Of a stretch of 64,000 nt of DNA, positions 21,643-33,700 are shown one piece after another; the stretch's first letter is position 1, and each line of letters starts with the position of its first letter. Location of the stretch: positions 310,001-374,000 of the forward strand of contig JALLLS010000014.1 in NCBI GenBank assembly GCA_025094145.1. Reading direction: 5' to 3'. This DNA comes from Spinellus fusiger. Taxonomy: Eukaryota > Mucoromycota > Mucoromycetes > Mucorales > Phycomycetaceae. The translations under genes and the position numbers were made by a program. The notes under the pieces were generated by a model. The model did not search any database. It saw only the letters and a list, made by a program, of their open reading frames with translations, and was not told the DNA's origin.

Positions 21643-23035
21643 TTAGAAGTCAGCAAATAAAGGAGAAAAGGGATCGCCCTTGGATGGCTCTTGTTCTGTC
21701 GGTGGGGCGGGGTATTTCTCAAAGTTACTCGTGTCACACTCATTGGCATGTGTTGGTACCAGCGGTGCCTAACCAAGCAACACCCAAGCAACACCAACAA
21801 AGTAAGTGTCGTTTTTCTCTTACTGCATTTCTAAACAGGGACTGTCTTTCTTACCCGCACTGTCTTATTCAGCAGTCCTTGCCAGTCTGTATTTCGCAGG
21901 TATTTGTGCTGCTTTACATCCTGTGCTCCTCCTGCCATATTGCCTAGACGGTGGTACCTGTCCTGAATCAACAGACGCTTGATAAGATCCTTGGCTGTCA
22001 TGTCCATGGTGGGCGGGAATTGGATTTTGCCACTTAAAATACGCTCATAAATACCAAAATGGTTATCGTCGTAAAAGGGCGGATGACCTGCTAACATCTC
22101 AAACACAAGAATCCCTAATGACCACCAATCCACCGCCTTGCTGTGTCCTTTGGATTGGATAATCTCTGGTGCTAGGTACTCGGGTGTGCCACACAAGGTC
22201 CATGTTCTGCCCTCAATCTTCTTTGCAAATCCAAAATCAGTAATCTTAATATGTCCTGTCATGTCCAGCAGTAAGTTCTCTGGCTTAAGATCACGGTACA
22301 CAATCTGCTTGGAGTGTAGGTAGTCAATGGCAAGAACAATTTCTGCTGTGTAAAAACGGGTGGTTTCATTGGGAAAGCGACCTGCACGCCTCAAATGGCG
22401 AAACAGCTCACCACCAATCACATACTCCTGCACCATGTAGAGATGCACTGGATCTTGGAAAGTGCAATACCTAGGGAAGAGAATAAAAAGCAAAACAAAA
22501 AGCATGAAAAACAAAATAAGAGCCTTTCATTGGGTTTATTTCTCTGCTGTGGACAGGCGACAGAGAAGAGAGTGGATTCTACTACTACTTGCATTTGAAC
22601 AATAAACGGAAAATTCATTTCTGATAGTACTTTACGTTCGGAATTAATGTGCTCTACTTGCTTGAGTCGAACAATTTCTGATTTCTTGAGGACTTTGATT
22701 GCATAGAACTTGTGTTGTTTTTTCTCTTTGGCCAGGTACACACGGCCAAAAGTGCCAGTGCCCAGTGTTTCGAGCAAATCATAGTCATCGGCACAGGCAT
22801 GGGTGCCGGACTTGAACAGGGGTGGTAGGTTGTACCAGTGCTCTATGGGGTGGAAGGTGGGGTCATAGTCGAGTGGTGGGACATGAGACTCTGGTTTTTT
22901 ATTCCACAGGCCATGGAGAGTGTTGGTAGGACTGAAGGTAAATGAGGAGGTGGGTGGCTTATCGATGAGGTCTGTTTCGGGTGTGGTGCGACGGACAAGT
23001 GCATAGACCAGACTGGAGATGAGATGGAAGGGCAT
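21643..23035 (-). CDS. cAMP-dependent protein kinase (PKA) catalytic subunit
   Basis: Three predicted exons on minus: 23035-22593, 22470-21855 and 21768-21643, giving 394 aa. Landmarks: GTGTFGRVYLA (92-102), ATP lysine 114 in YAIKVLKK, Glu133 in NSERKVL, YRDLKPENLLLD (catalytic Asp208), DFGFAKKI (226-), and RTWTLCGTPEYLAPE with activation-loop Thr239, diagnostic of PKA. The C-terminal AGC tail includes CDTSNFEKYPAPP and ends in LFADF, close to the FxxF-type hydrophobic motif. An N-terminal extension of about 83 residues, rich in Ser/Pro, precedes the kinase domain, as in fungal Tpk proteins. It should phosphorylate RRxS/T-type targets under control of a regulatory subunit. Intron 1 appears to be GC-AG (donor GCAAGT); only that joint keeps the PFIVQMYCTF alignment without a gap. 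Confidence 0.93.
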
Positions 23036-26000
23036 GCCTTTGGACAGGAAGAAAAAGAGGCAAAGAATCCAACGAATCTGGTAGGAGACTGTAACAAGTC
23101 ACGGAAGAGAGGAAAAGAGCAGAAAGTGGGAGGTGGGCGGCTGTGAAAAATATAACACATGATAGTGTCGATAGCTAAGCCGTGGATGCACTGTTTCTTT
23201 TTCTTTTTAGGAGGATGTATCTATTGCAGTGGGGAGGGATTTCCATGGGTTTACCGTGGCTGCTCATTATTGGAGAGGGTTTCTTATGCTATCCCATGGG
23301 TTGCCAAAGAAAAGGAAGACCAAGAAGAGAGGTGCTGATAAAGAAATTCATTCTCCAAAGACAGTAAGGAATGGAATGCATAGGAGCTATTCGAATAGAT
23401 GATTCAAAGGGACTGACTATGCAAAGAGACTATTCAGAACTATACAAAGGAATTATGCAAATAGAAAAAGGAAAGACTAAAAAGAAAAAGAAAAAAAGAA
23501 AGAGTGAAGAGTGCGTATGTAGGTAGGTGAGTATGTAGGTGAGTAAGTATGTAGGTAGGTGAGTAAGTATGTAGGTAGGTGAGTATGTAGGTGAGTGTAT
23601 TCTATTCTATTATACATACTGTACATATTATACTTATTACACTTATTATACTTATTACACTTATTATACTTATTATACTTATTATGCTTATTATGCTTAT
23701 TATACTTATTACACTTATTATACTTATTATACTTATTATACTTACGACAATTATTACACTTACGAAAATTATCACATTTATTCTGTTGATTACACCAGCT
23801 ATTCCCCTGTAGTTTAATATACCATGTAGACTTGGCTTGGAAAGAACAAGAACAGTGCAATTGACCAAGTAAGTAGTCTATCCTTTCCTTCTGCTGTTGT
23901 ATCTATGCCCGCTTTATCCGTGCTCACCTAATCTGTGCCCACTTACACTTTAACTATACTGACACTTAGAAATATCACAAAAACAGAAATACAACACAAG
24001 TGTGACCAACTTAAAAAGATTACCCTTCTTCATATCAAACGAAAGAGTTGAATAAGGAAATACAATTTCCCTTTCTTGCTATCATGGACATTACAATGTT
24101 AATCGTGACAAATGGCGGATCTTGAAGGATCAATTTTTATATTTTAAAAATCAACTAAGCGGACGTTCCTATCCAAACAGCGTCCAATTTAGCTTTTTAA
24201 TAGATAGCCAACGTAGAATTACCACAGAAATTCGTACTAAATTCACAGACTAATTTACTGATAAAGGAAGTGTTTAATTTGAAGAATTGAGCTACTTTGA
24301 TAGACTATGAGTCACTGTTTGTTCCAATTGAACTTGATCCCAAAGATGAGAATCTAGAAAATAAAATTTAGTGAATAGAATCTAGAGTATAGAATCTAAG
24401 GATAGAATGGTAATTGTAATTGAAAAAGTAGAAAGAGTAAAGACTGAAGAATTAAGAGCAAATAAAAGTTATACCACTTACACTGATAACCAAAAAACTC
24501 TTTTCATATACTACTTAAAATATCAAGTTTATTTCGGCTGCCAAGTCTGATGAACCGTGCTCAAAGCCAGCTGTGAGAGAAACAAGAGGTGTAAAGTATC
24601 AAGCTTTCATTCTAACTTTTACTTTATTCTTTGCTGTCTTATCAACAAACATTTTCTTCACTTTAAATTCATGAACCAAGGTCATTACAACTTAATTTGT
24701 CAAAGTACCATCAATATCTAGCTGTATTAAGGAGGCTTGATTAAAGAAATAGGCAATATCAGCCCATAGATAAATCACTCTCATAAGAGGGTTTATTGAT
24801 AAATTAATGGAGCAAAAGTAACTCGTCTATTTTCTCATAATACTAATTCTTTTAATAATGCCTACACCATGCAGCATCATGAACATATTCTATAAAAATA
24901 ATAAATAGACCCCCGAGATACATGAAAAATAGACAAGCATTGAGACTCGTTTAGTCATCCTACACTAGGTGCTGGATATAAACTTCATCCTGGTCGAGGT
25001 CTCTTTGATCAACTTAATCTACACAGAGTATCCCAGAGCTTCCTACAGTGAATAAATATGTTCATTATGTTAGGATATAAGGCGATGTACAGAAACAAGA
25101 TCTATGTTGGTAGATAAGAATTAATTTACAATAGTCTTCCTATTTATACAAAAATTCTATTCTTAAACCCACTTCCTGTACATTCACATGATCATCATGC
25201 GAATACACAGCTATTAGTTCTGAATATCTGTTGAGAATCCTGTTCTTATTCCATCAAAAGAGCACAAAAATATATCATATTGGGTTTTACATTATCTTTT
25301 TACAGCATCGAGGCAAGCTTGAAATAATCATACGGGGTTGCTTGAATTGCTTTGTTAGTCTTTTTTTTTTGCTTCTCTAACTAGTTGAAGGTAATATAAG
25401 AATTGTTTTCAGTAAGTTTTTTTTTTCAAGTATATTATCAAGGAAACAATGGTACAACCTATTGTGGTCTGTCCTTTAAGTCTTTATGTATAGCAGAGAT
25501 GAAAGATATCATGTTAAAAATTACAGCCTAGTGTGGAATAACAGCCATTCACCCATTCCCTCTTCAGAGAACTAAAGTACTATTTTTTTATCTGGAATCT
25601 GCATAAATAATTCTTCTCATTATTTATTAACTGTGTAATCTCATCTGAAGATAGCATCTTTCAACATTGATCTTTCAACACTTGATCTGTCACATAAAAG
25701 TGCTATGGTAGAGATTCTTTTCTTTGGAATATACTAATACAATAGCAATTCTTGGACAAGGTTAGCCATTTTTGCTGACACTTTCGAATTGCCTTTCTGA
25801 TGCCCGGAAACTTAGTTTTAGGCACACATAGACAGCAAGACAGTCTAGTTTGAAAATATTTAACAAATACAATGAGTGACTGAAAGCTGATACATCTATA
25901 AATTACTGTAAATAAAAATATACAAGGTTCATGTTTGCATAAATGAAAAGCCGACAAATAATGGATAAGAGAATTTTGATATTACAAAAGAAATTGATAC

Positions 26001-26129
26001 CTAAAAGAGTTTCAAAATTTGTAATTGTATTGGTTTCTATTCCTTTATTATTTAGATTACTACAGTTCAAAGTATTTTTTATTTTTGGGCATGATTTGCT
26101 ATTCGTGCATTGGGCATTTTAGCCACCCT
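23036..26129. other. Intergenic region with tandem repeats, no gene seen
   Basis: Starts with the PKA 5' flank. A GTAGGTGAGTAT-type array occupies about 23516-23600 and a TTATTATACTTA-type array about 23622-23750. The rest is AT-rich with many stops. A short open stretch near 24140-24260 (reads ...KNQLSGRSYPNSVQF...) looks faintly protein-like but has no family I recognise. Open frames at 25703-25957 are not convincing. Confidence 0.55.
23516..23755. repeat. Two adjacent tandem arrays (GTAGGTGAGTAT and TTATTATACTTA)
   Basis: Adjacent arrays with 4- and 9-12-nt periodicity. The second gives leucine- or isoleucine-rich open frames in all plus frames, which are repeat artefacts. Confidence 0.85.
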
Positions 26130-28519
26130 ATGAGAACTTTTGAAAAAATAATAATAATAAACATAGAACCACTTCAGATACAAAAGTGAAAAAATAATGC
26201 AAAGAAGAAGGAAACAAAAAGAAAAGAGAATATAAAACCTCAATGAGGAAAAAAATGATGAAACATGAGAAATGATTGTAAATGAGAATTATGAATAGAC
26301 ATCCAAAAGGCCATAAAGTCAGCAAGGAAACCAGGACACCAAAAAGATAACCGTCATCCTGTGGCGATTCGAAATCCAACGAGGGATACTTAGAGCAACT
26401 CGGACAATCCTGAGGACACAAATACAGCAACTACACTAGCAGCTTCTGGCTTTGCTAAACGGGTTAAGAATGGGTGGTAGAGGAGAGATTGGATGAGAAG
26501 TGAGGATACAGCGTCTGTTGCTGAAGGAGTCTTTGCACTCTATGGCGGCGTTGGCGTTCCCGCTCAACACACCCATCAGCAGCCTCAGTGAGCAAGCTAC
26601 CAGCTGATGGCTCTACCTTAAAGTCTCGAGTAGACGTGGCTCGATCAATGGCTTGCAGCAGTATTAACAAACTGGGCCAAAGATCTCGCCATTTAACAAA
26701 AGACTTAACCGTACGCGGCAGAAGATTTAGACAATAGTCAATGGGATGAACGTCTTGTGGTGGTGCAGTAACTAGGAAGAACAAGAACGTGGAGCGTTCA
26801 TGGTCAACAAATGTGCATGTGAGAAAGTGGTCCCGATTGGCAGATGGGTGGCCACACTGGCAAGGAACTGAAGGTGTTGGTGGTAACCAAGCAATCCTCC
26901 ATTTTAGTAGACGATGTCTTTCTTTGCGCGTGCACGGTAGTAGAAGAATTGGATCCCAAACAGGTCTACATAGTCCACGGGCTACCGTCACCAGCGGATT
27001 CTTGCCACGTACTAGACTAGTAATTTCACTTTGAAGACGTTCAAGATAAGCTACTTTTAATGGATATTTAGGAGGGTTGTGAGTCCGTCCTATTCTTTGA
27101 GCATTTTGCCAGAGTACATTGCCACGTAGCTTAATCCATCTGGCTTTACTCTGGGGTGCTTCAAGCTGCGGGACAAGGCACCAGAGGAGGGTGTCTTCAG
27201 GAAGGGTAGCTGCGCGCTCAACAAATTTGGCTTGCAGATAAAGAAAACGAGAGTATATGTTAGGGAGGGCAGCTAATTGGGCAACCTGGATCGTTCCAAA
27301 CCTAGCAGTAGCAGATCTAGCGAGACAAAGTCTCAGACAAGCAGACTGACAGATTTGTAGCGGGCAGATGCCTAGTCTATTGACATTACAAATAGCCAAC
27401 CCATACTCAAGAATAGGCCAAAAAAAACAGTATAAGCTCTTAGGGCTGCTGTAATCCCAAAGCCATACACGTTTACACCCATTCCTCTCAGCTTTTGCAT
27501 TACTGCAATTGCCTTGACTTGTGAGTGTGAGAAAAGTGCGTCTTGGTTAATACCTTGACGTGAAAAGGGGATACCAAGGTACTTGAAAGTATCACAGGTT
27601 GGAAGCTCGTTGCCATAGAGATAAAACGGCACATTGGCCAGGGCATTGAGTACTTCACATTTGGAGGGACTCCATTTGTAACCAAGGAGGGTCGAGTGAA
27701 TTTCTGCAAGTGCCAGCATTCAATGTATATCTTCTGGGCAGCCCATAAGAGCCACATCATCAGCATACAACAAACAATTCACAGGAGCCCAAGTAACAGT
27801 GACATGAGACGGACTGTAAGAGGAATCTGACGACTCAGAGGAGTCATCCGAAACTGTATAAGTAGGAAAAGGATTGTGAAGGGAATTCTGTAACTCGTCA
27901 AGCAATGCGTGAACAGTTGCCTGCGGGGAAGCAAAAAAAAAGGATTTCGAGCACAGAGATTAATGGACCGTCCCATGGTAGGTGGGTGCATACCAACCAG
28001 TATTGGGGATACCGAAGCAAACCTCAAGAAACGTGGAAGAGTATCAATGAAAATAGAATAAAGGAATGGAGAAAGAATACTACCCTGTAAGACTCCTCGT
28101 TTAGGTGCAATGTCCCGGGATGCTACATTTTTCAGAATCACATTCACCACAATGTCATCAAACAAATTATGTAGTAGCAAGAGCAACGGCTGAGACACAA
28201 AGGGCATCAGCGACTCCCATATGACAGAGCGTTCCACACTATCATATGCAGCTTTAATGTCTAGGAAGACGACGACTGGAGGTTTTGGATCTTGCTCTCC
28301 TGATCCTTGGGCAGCGTACAACCCCATAAGTTCGTGGAGACAGAGGGCCTGGTCTAGAGTTCCACGACGAGCGCGAAATCCACCTTGAGCCATATCCAAT
28401 GCAGGCATAGTCAAAAGGAGCTCCCCAGCTATACATCTTTCTAAGAGCTTACGAAACACCGATGTCAAGCTAATAGGCCGATAGTTACTAGGGTCATCCT
28501 GCTCTCCTTTGAAAAATAT
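26130..28519 (-). pseudogene. Non-LTR retrotransposon (LINE), 5' truncated, reverse transcriptase broken
   Basis: On minus, the reverse transcriptase opens at 28510 with the block NYRPISLTSVFRKLLE, then FLDIKAAYDSVER, KRGVLQGSILSPFLYSIF and the catalytic LLYADDVALMG (about 27760). A thumb/connector region follows, then a C-terminal Cys/His motif, CQCGHPSANRDHFLTC (about 26840), and the stop near 26464. Lesions: a frame change near the A-run at 27930-27940, an in-frame stop at about 27718, and another frame change near 27420. About 330 nt of 3' UTR follow, ending in a TTATTATTATTATT-like tail near 26150. Everything 5' of RT block 1 is missing; the truncation coincides with a mariner insertion. 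RT-related function is lost. Confidence 0.88.
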
Positions 28520-29698
28520 ATAGTGTCGAGCAGAAATAATATAAACACTTTCATTTTCCGACCTTTATTTTGCTCAAAAAATTCTTTTTTTTTTTGCTTA
28601 TTCCTTATTTCTTCTTTTTCCACTATAACATCTATTATGTCTAACACCACTGAACAATCCACCAAGCCTATTGGAAACAAGAAAGAAGAATATTGATGAA
28701 TTTACTCGTTATCTCATCGTTCACAAGGCCACTCAACAGGGCACCAGACAAGTAGATAGTGTAGCCATGTTTGGTGTCAGTATTCCCGCTGTCAGCCTCA
28801 TTATGAAGATATACAGGGAAACTGGATGTTTAAAATCAGGAATGGGCTTTAGGTGCAAGCCTATTCTGACGGAAGAGACAAAAGAGAAGTCTCTCGCGAG
28901 GTGGCAAGAGATTCCTTTCAGAGCATGAAGGAGCTTCATCAGGGAATGACCACCCAGGTATCCATGAGGATGTTTCAGAAGATTATGAAGAAGATTGGTC
29001 TATCTTCCTGCAGGTTGATCAAAAAGACTGCTCTCACCGACAATCACAAGAAGTTGAGACAAGCCTGGGCCATGGTCCACATCCACTGGAAAGAAGACTG
29101 GAAGGCAGTCATCTGATCCAATGAGTCCAAATTCCAGTTAATTAGCAACAACAGCCGTAACAGGGTGGTGTGCAGGAAGAAAAGACTGCTATCAAAGAGT
29201 GTCAAGCCGACGATGAAGCTTGGTAGTAGTAAAGTAATGGTGTGGAGTTCCTTTTCTGGTGAGGGTGTTGGCAGACTTGCTATGGTGAAGGGGTGGCCCT
29301 CTCAAAGCCCTGATCTGAACCCAATTGAGCATCTTTGAGGGAAGCTGGACAGAGCATTTCGCAAGAAGGTGACTCCAGCAAGCACTCTCCAGGATCTGAA
29401 GGCTCTCCTAGTCCAAAAATGGGACAAAATCCCCAGGGAGGTTACCAACAACCTCATCAATAGCATGCATTGGAGATGTAAGGCTGTGATAAAGGCCAAG
29501 GGTGGAAACACCAAATATTAATAGTCTCCACCCAATAAACTTGTATATAATATCCTGTTGACCTTTTTTATACTTCATCCAATTTTTAGGTCTCTACTGT
29601 GTGTTCAATGTGTGTTTTTATGACAAAGAATAAGCATTTCCCCATACAAGAATCATATCTGAAAATGGAAATATTTATAGTTTACACCGGACACTGTA
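28518..29698 (+). mobile_element. Non-autonomous Tc1/mariner, copy A
   Basis: A 1.18-kb element with TA flanks (28518-28519 and 29697-29698), ends AGTGTCGAGCAGAAATAATA and CCGGACACTG, about 97-98% identical to copies B and C by eye. The transposase relic has an N-terminal HTH part (28671-28928), but the first catalytic Asp is changed (SNES for SDES) after a TGA replacing Trp. The segment around the second catalytic Asp is absent, and HLWG reads HL-stop-G. Compared with the older 1.37-kb relative, about 200 bp are missing between two copies of TGGAGGGGT. It sits exactly at the 5' edge of the LINE. Confidence 0.9.
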
Positions 29699-30746
29699 AT
29701 ACACAAGTGAATAAGTTTTAAGTCGGCTAAATGAGATAAGCATTAGGCCTACTTTCATGGTAGGAATTTTGTATGTAGATGCTAGTAACTAAGTTGCCCA
29801 TTCCTATTTTGAAGGGTTTACACATGATTCAGTTAAATGCTTTGATGACTGATGTGTAGGCTGTTCCATTTAGATGTGATACTATTTTCTTACATTGCAG
29901 AGTAGGTCTTTTCTTTTCTGAGTCATTGAAATAATATATTTCAACATTTTCCAGTTCATCATCTATGATTTTGGGAAATTCTTCGACATTAGGCTTGTTA
30001 TATGGCTCACAATAAAAAAAAGATCATTTAAAATATAAAATACTAAAGACATGTAAAATGTTAGAAAGTTAATGTGGCAGACTAAGTCTTGAGCAGACTT
30101 GCCGTTTCATTGAGTTATTACAGGGAGTAGCTGCACCTGTAGCAGCTAAAATATATATTATACCACAGAGAAAAGATCTTCCATGAACATAGTATTTAGT
30201 TACTGATCTAGAGTTGGAGAGACAGTTAAAAGTACACATTAGAAAAGAAGTCAACCTGAGTATTGTCAGCCATGTTGCTATTTTTTTTGGCACTACAAAC
30301 TTCTCTAAAGTAGACCCATTGAAGTAATGATACTGGAAAATAGAAAAAGGAACCCCTCAGCCTCCACAAATAAAGGGAACCATAGCCTACTATATTGTTA
30401 AATTTGTCAAGGCAGGGATAAATGTTCTTGACAGACATTATATATATCAAAAAACATGGATTTATTACCGTTTTCTGTGATAGTTTTGCCTTAATCTTCT
30501 ATTAAAAATTATGTTATCTTAGAGTGCAGTGCATAGCTTTTATTTATTTATTTTCAGCATGGGAATGAAGCAGAATAGGCCCCAACTTATCCTCTTATAC
30601 GGTTCAATGGACATTGGGCTATGCTAAACTCAATCTATGTAAGGTCACTGTAGTAAAAGTATAATAAATTGCTCTTTAACAAAAGAAAGATAAAAAGAAA
30701 GAGAGAAGCATCTTATTTTATACTACAGATAAGCTACATATTATAT
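29699..30746. other. Intergenic region downstream of cullin-4, no supported gene
   Basis: AT-rich. Two overlapping minus-strand open frames (30450-30069) include a short stretch MADNTQVDFFSNVYF but have stops and no recognised domain. This may be a relic of another repeat. Nothing else is seen. Confidence 0.5.
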
Positions 30747-33700
30747 TTAGCTTTCGTAAATGTAGATGGAATTGTTGTTTTCATCACGCTTCATATAATC
30801 CCTAAGCGTTATAAATATAAGCAAACACATCCCACAGAATAAATATAAGGACTTACTTGTCAATAAGAGATTCTATTCGTGTCTTTACATCAGATGCCTA
30901 GGGAACAAGTAAGTCACAAGGCAATTAGGCATGGACTTACAATGATAGGAAAGCGAAGGCCTGTGAACAATTCATTCATAAGACTTGTATGAGAAATCTG
31001 TCGATGCGCCTTTAATATACGAACAATGGCTGCCTCGAGCTATGCAGGGTCATTTGTTAGCTTATTCTATACTCCAATAGCAGTGGTAGTTATGGCGTGG
31101 ATAGTACTAGCGTGGATAGTAATCATTCTAACAATAGTATGGATGCTATTTGACTCTCATTATCCTAATGGTAATAGAAGTAGTGGCAATGCTGATAGTG
31201 CTGATACTAGAAATAGAAATAGAAAGTTTCAACTTACTTGACATTGTCGATTGAACAGAACAGTGTTTTCTGTCTCTTTTGATTCTTCAGCTGTATTGTC
31301 TGATTGAATGGAATTGATCTTCAAACGAACAGCATCAGCAGTAAAGTCTGTATTGTATACGAAATGATCACTGGTCTTGATCGTACTATTGACAGGTGAT
31401 TTACTAAGTACTTGATGTTTTCCACAGGCTAACGATTTTAGAACACGTTTAAGCTCGTTTTCCTCTAAGATGACAGAAAAGCGTGTTAATAAACATACAC
31501 TCTCTTTTTGTAGCGATACTCTATTTACCTATTTTAGTGGCAGTAGCAATTTCACTATAGGTGAGGATGCCTGAGGGAGAATCATTGAACAACAGCAGAA
31601 CAGCTGCTTGGAATAGACTGACCATGAGATCTTTGACTCCACCAGGGAAATAGGCTTTTAGTGTACAATAGCCCATTGCATTTCGCCATGTAAGTAGTCT
31701 GCCTTTGAATCGGGTGGCATAATAGCTTGCAAAAGCAGTTTGTTGGGCCACCATCTATCCATGCATAACATGGCCTTGTGTTAAGAAACAACTCTTCCAT
31801 TGGCCAGATGTACACATAAGGGAGTAGCCATAAAGACACTTCCAGAAAGATAATAAACAAGAACCTACATCAGGTGGCAAGTTGACCTGGGCTACAGGTG
31901 TACTAGGCCATGTGCTCGTAGCAAGTACATTGGCATACATTGACATTTCATTGTTGTTTTTTCCTTCACTCTCCTACCCACCTCATAAGACATTTGATGT
32001 GTGTGTGTGTGTGTGTTTTTTTAATAAAAAAAATTACCTGCCTTGAAAGAAGTATGGAGTTCTTCAGAGATACTCATATCATTGAACATAGCCTCCAGGT
32101 CCTTCGTATAATCAGGTCCACATTCTTATATAGATAGATAGATAGATAAATAAATAAATAGATAGATAGATACACACCACAAGAATGAATAGGAGGATTA
32201 ACACTATGGCTATAGCTTACCTTCTTTTAACTTGGAAAGAATACTCTTTTCAGCCACATCAAAAGTGACTTTATTCAATAACAGACGTTTAGCAAGAAGT
32301 CGTTTGTAGAATGCTTCAAATGTATCTTTGCCTAAATAAAACTGTCAGTCTCTTCTATGTAAATAGACACACAAAAGAGCCGACCTACTTTGAGTGTAGC
32401 GAAAGATAACCATTGCTTGGTCAAGTACTTGTTCAATATTCTTTTCTTTATTCTGGTAGGCCCATTAATAACCCCATAGCACACATTGACATTAATAATA
32501 AAGAGACACAAGACTCTTTTTTTTCCTTCTTACCTTTGTATTGGATCTTAATTTAGAATCAATGTATTTTGCTACTAATTCTGCTGGTTTGTTTTTACGG
32601 GTATTTACAAATACTTCAAAGCTTTCTTTAAGGGTGTTAGCGAATGTAATATCATTCATAAAACAATCAGAAAGTACAGTATCCAATCGTTTCTTTCTGT
32701 CCAAGAGAGTGACGACAAGAGATGGATCATTGGCAGGATCCATGACAATAGTAGTGCCTCTTTTCTATAAATTTGTAATAATAAATTCGTAATAACAGAT
32801 GAGTATGTGCATTGAGATAATGACATGACAGTCTGTATATGTATGCATGCACCTTGATATACTCTCCAAAGGCCTGTCGTAACTGAAGATGTCCTTTTTC
32901 AGGTGTAAATGTAGTGTATAGAATCTTTAATTGATCTCGAGCTTCTTCCCTTAAGATATTCTCTGCTTCTTCTTTTGCATCTATAAGCTGAGCAGAATCC
33001 ATGATCTGGTCAAATCCTTTTGACAGTATCTCTTCTATCCGTCGATGAAACAGTTGGTAAGTAACGACTTCTAGTAAGGGTGTTTTTGAACTGGCATCAA
33101 GGTAGGCCTCCACACGATCAAACTGTTCTTCATCACGACGCTTATTGGCATGATAGATATAGGCCTGTATGGTGTTGTTCTTCATGAGTGTTTCGCTTTC
33201 TTTTTGATAGTAGAGGGTGGTTTCTTCCAAGAAGCGTGGCTCAAAGTTGGTTGAGTACACAGACAAGTCTACCATCATGTTGAGTAATGATTTGATGAGA
33301 GCCCGATCGACTGTCTCCTTGTCTCTATTCAATGAAATACCACATCACATCATAGCATGATAGAGTTAGCTAACAGAGTATTTATTCTACTGTGGATCTT
33401 CTCTTAATAAGAAAATAATTACCTTTCTGATTCAATTAGGAATAATACATTGGCGATGAGACGTTCTTCCATAGGGCGATTAGTGGTGATATGTGTACGG
33501 AATAATCGCTTGCCAAGATCCCTTTTTGATTCAACGGATCAGTCCATTCATATCAGAGAGAGGATGGGTATGGGCTACAGATTCTACTTACACTAAAGAA
33601 CGATCACTAGTGGCTCGCAATACTACACTACTATCCAATGCAATGAAAATGTTACGCAGCTTGATCTATTATTTGGATGTGTTGGTGTGTATTATTTCTT

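Noticed and set aside
23591..23868. Overlapping leucine/isoleucine-rich open frames on both strands
   Set aside because: Translations of the TTATTATACTTA tandem array.
26789..27034. Plus-strand open frame within the LINE
   Set aside because: Shadow of the LINE protein on the opposite strand.
30069..30450. Two overlapping minus-strand frames, 74 aa each
   Set aside because: Stops in every frame and no family resemblance; perhaps a repeat relic but not a gene.
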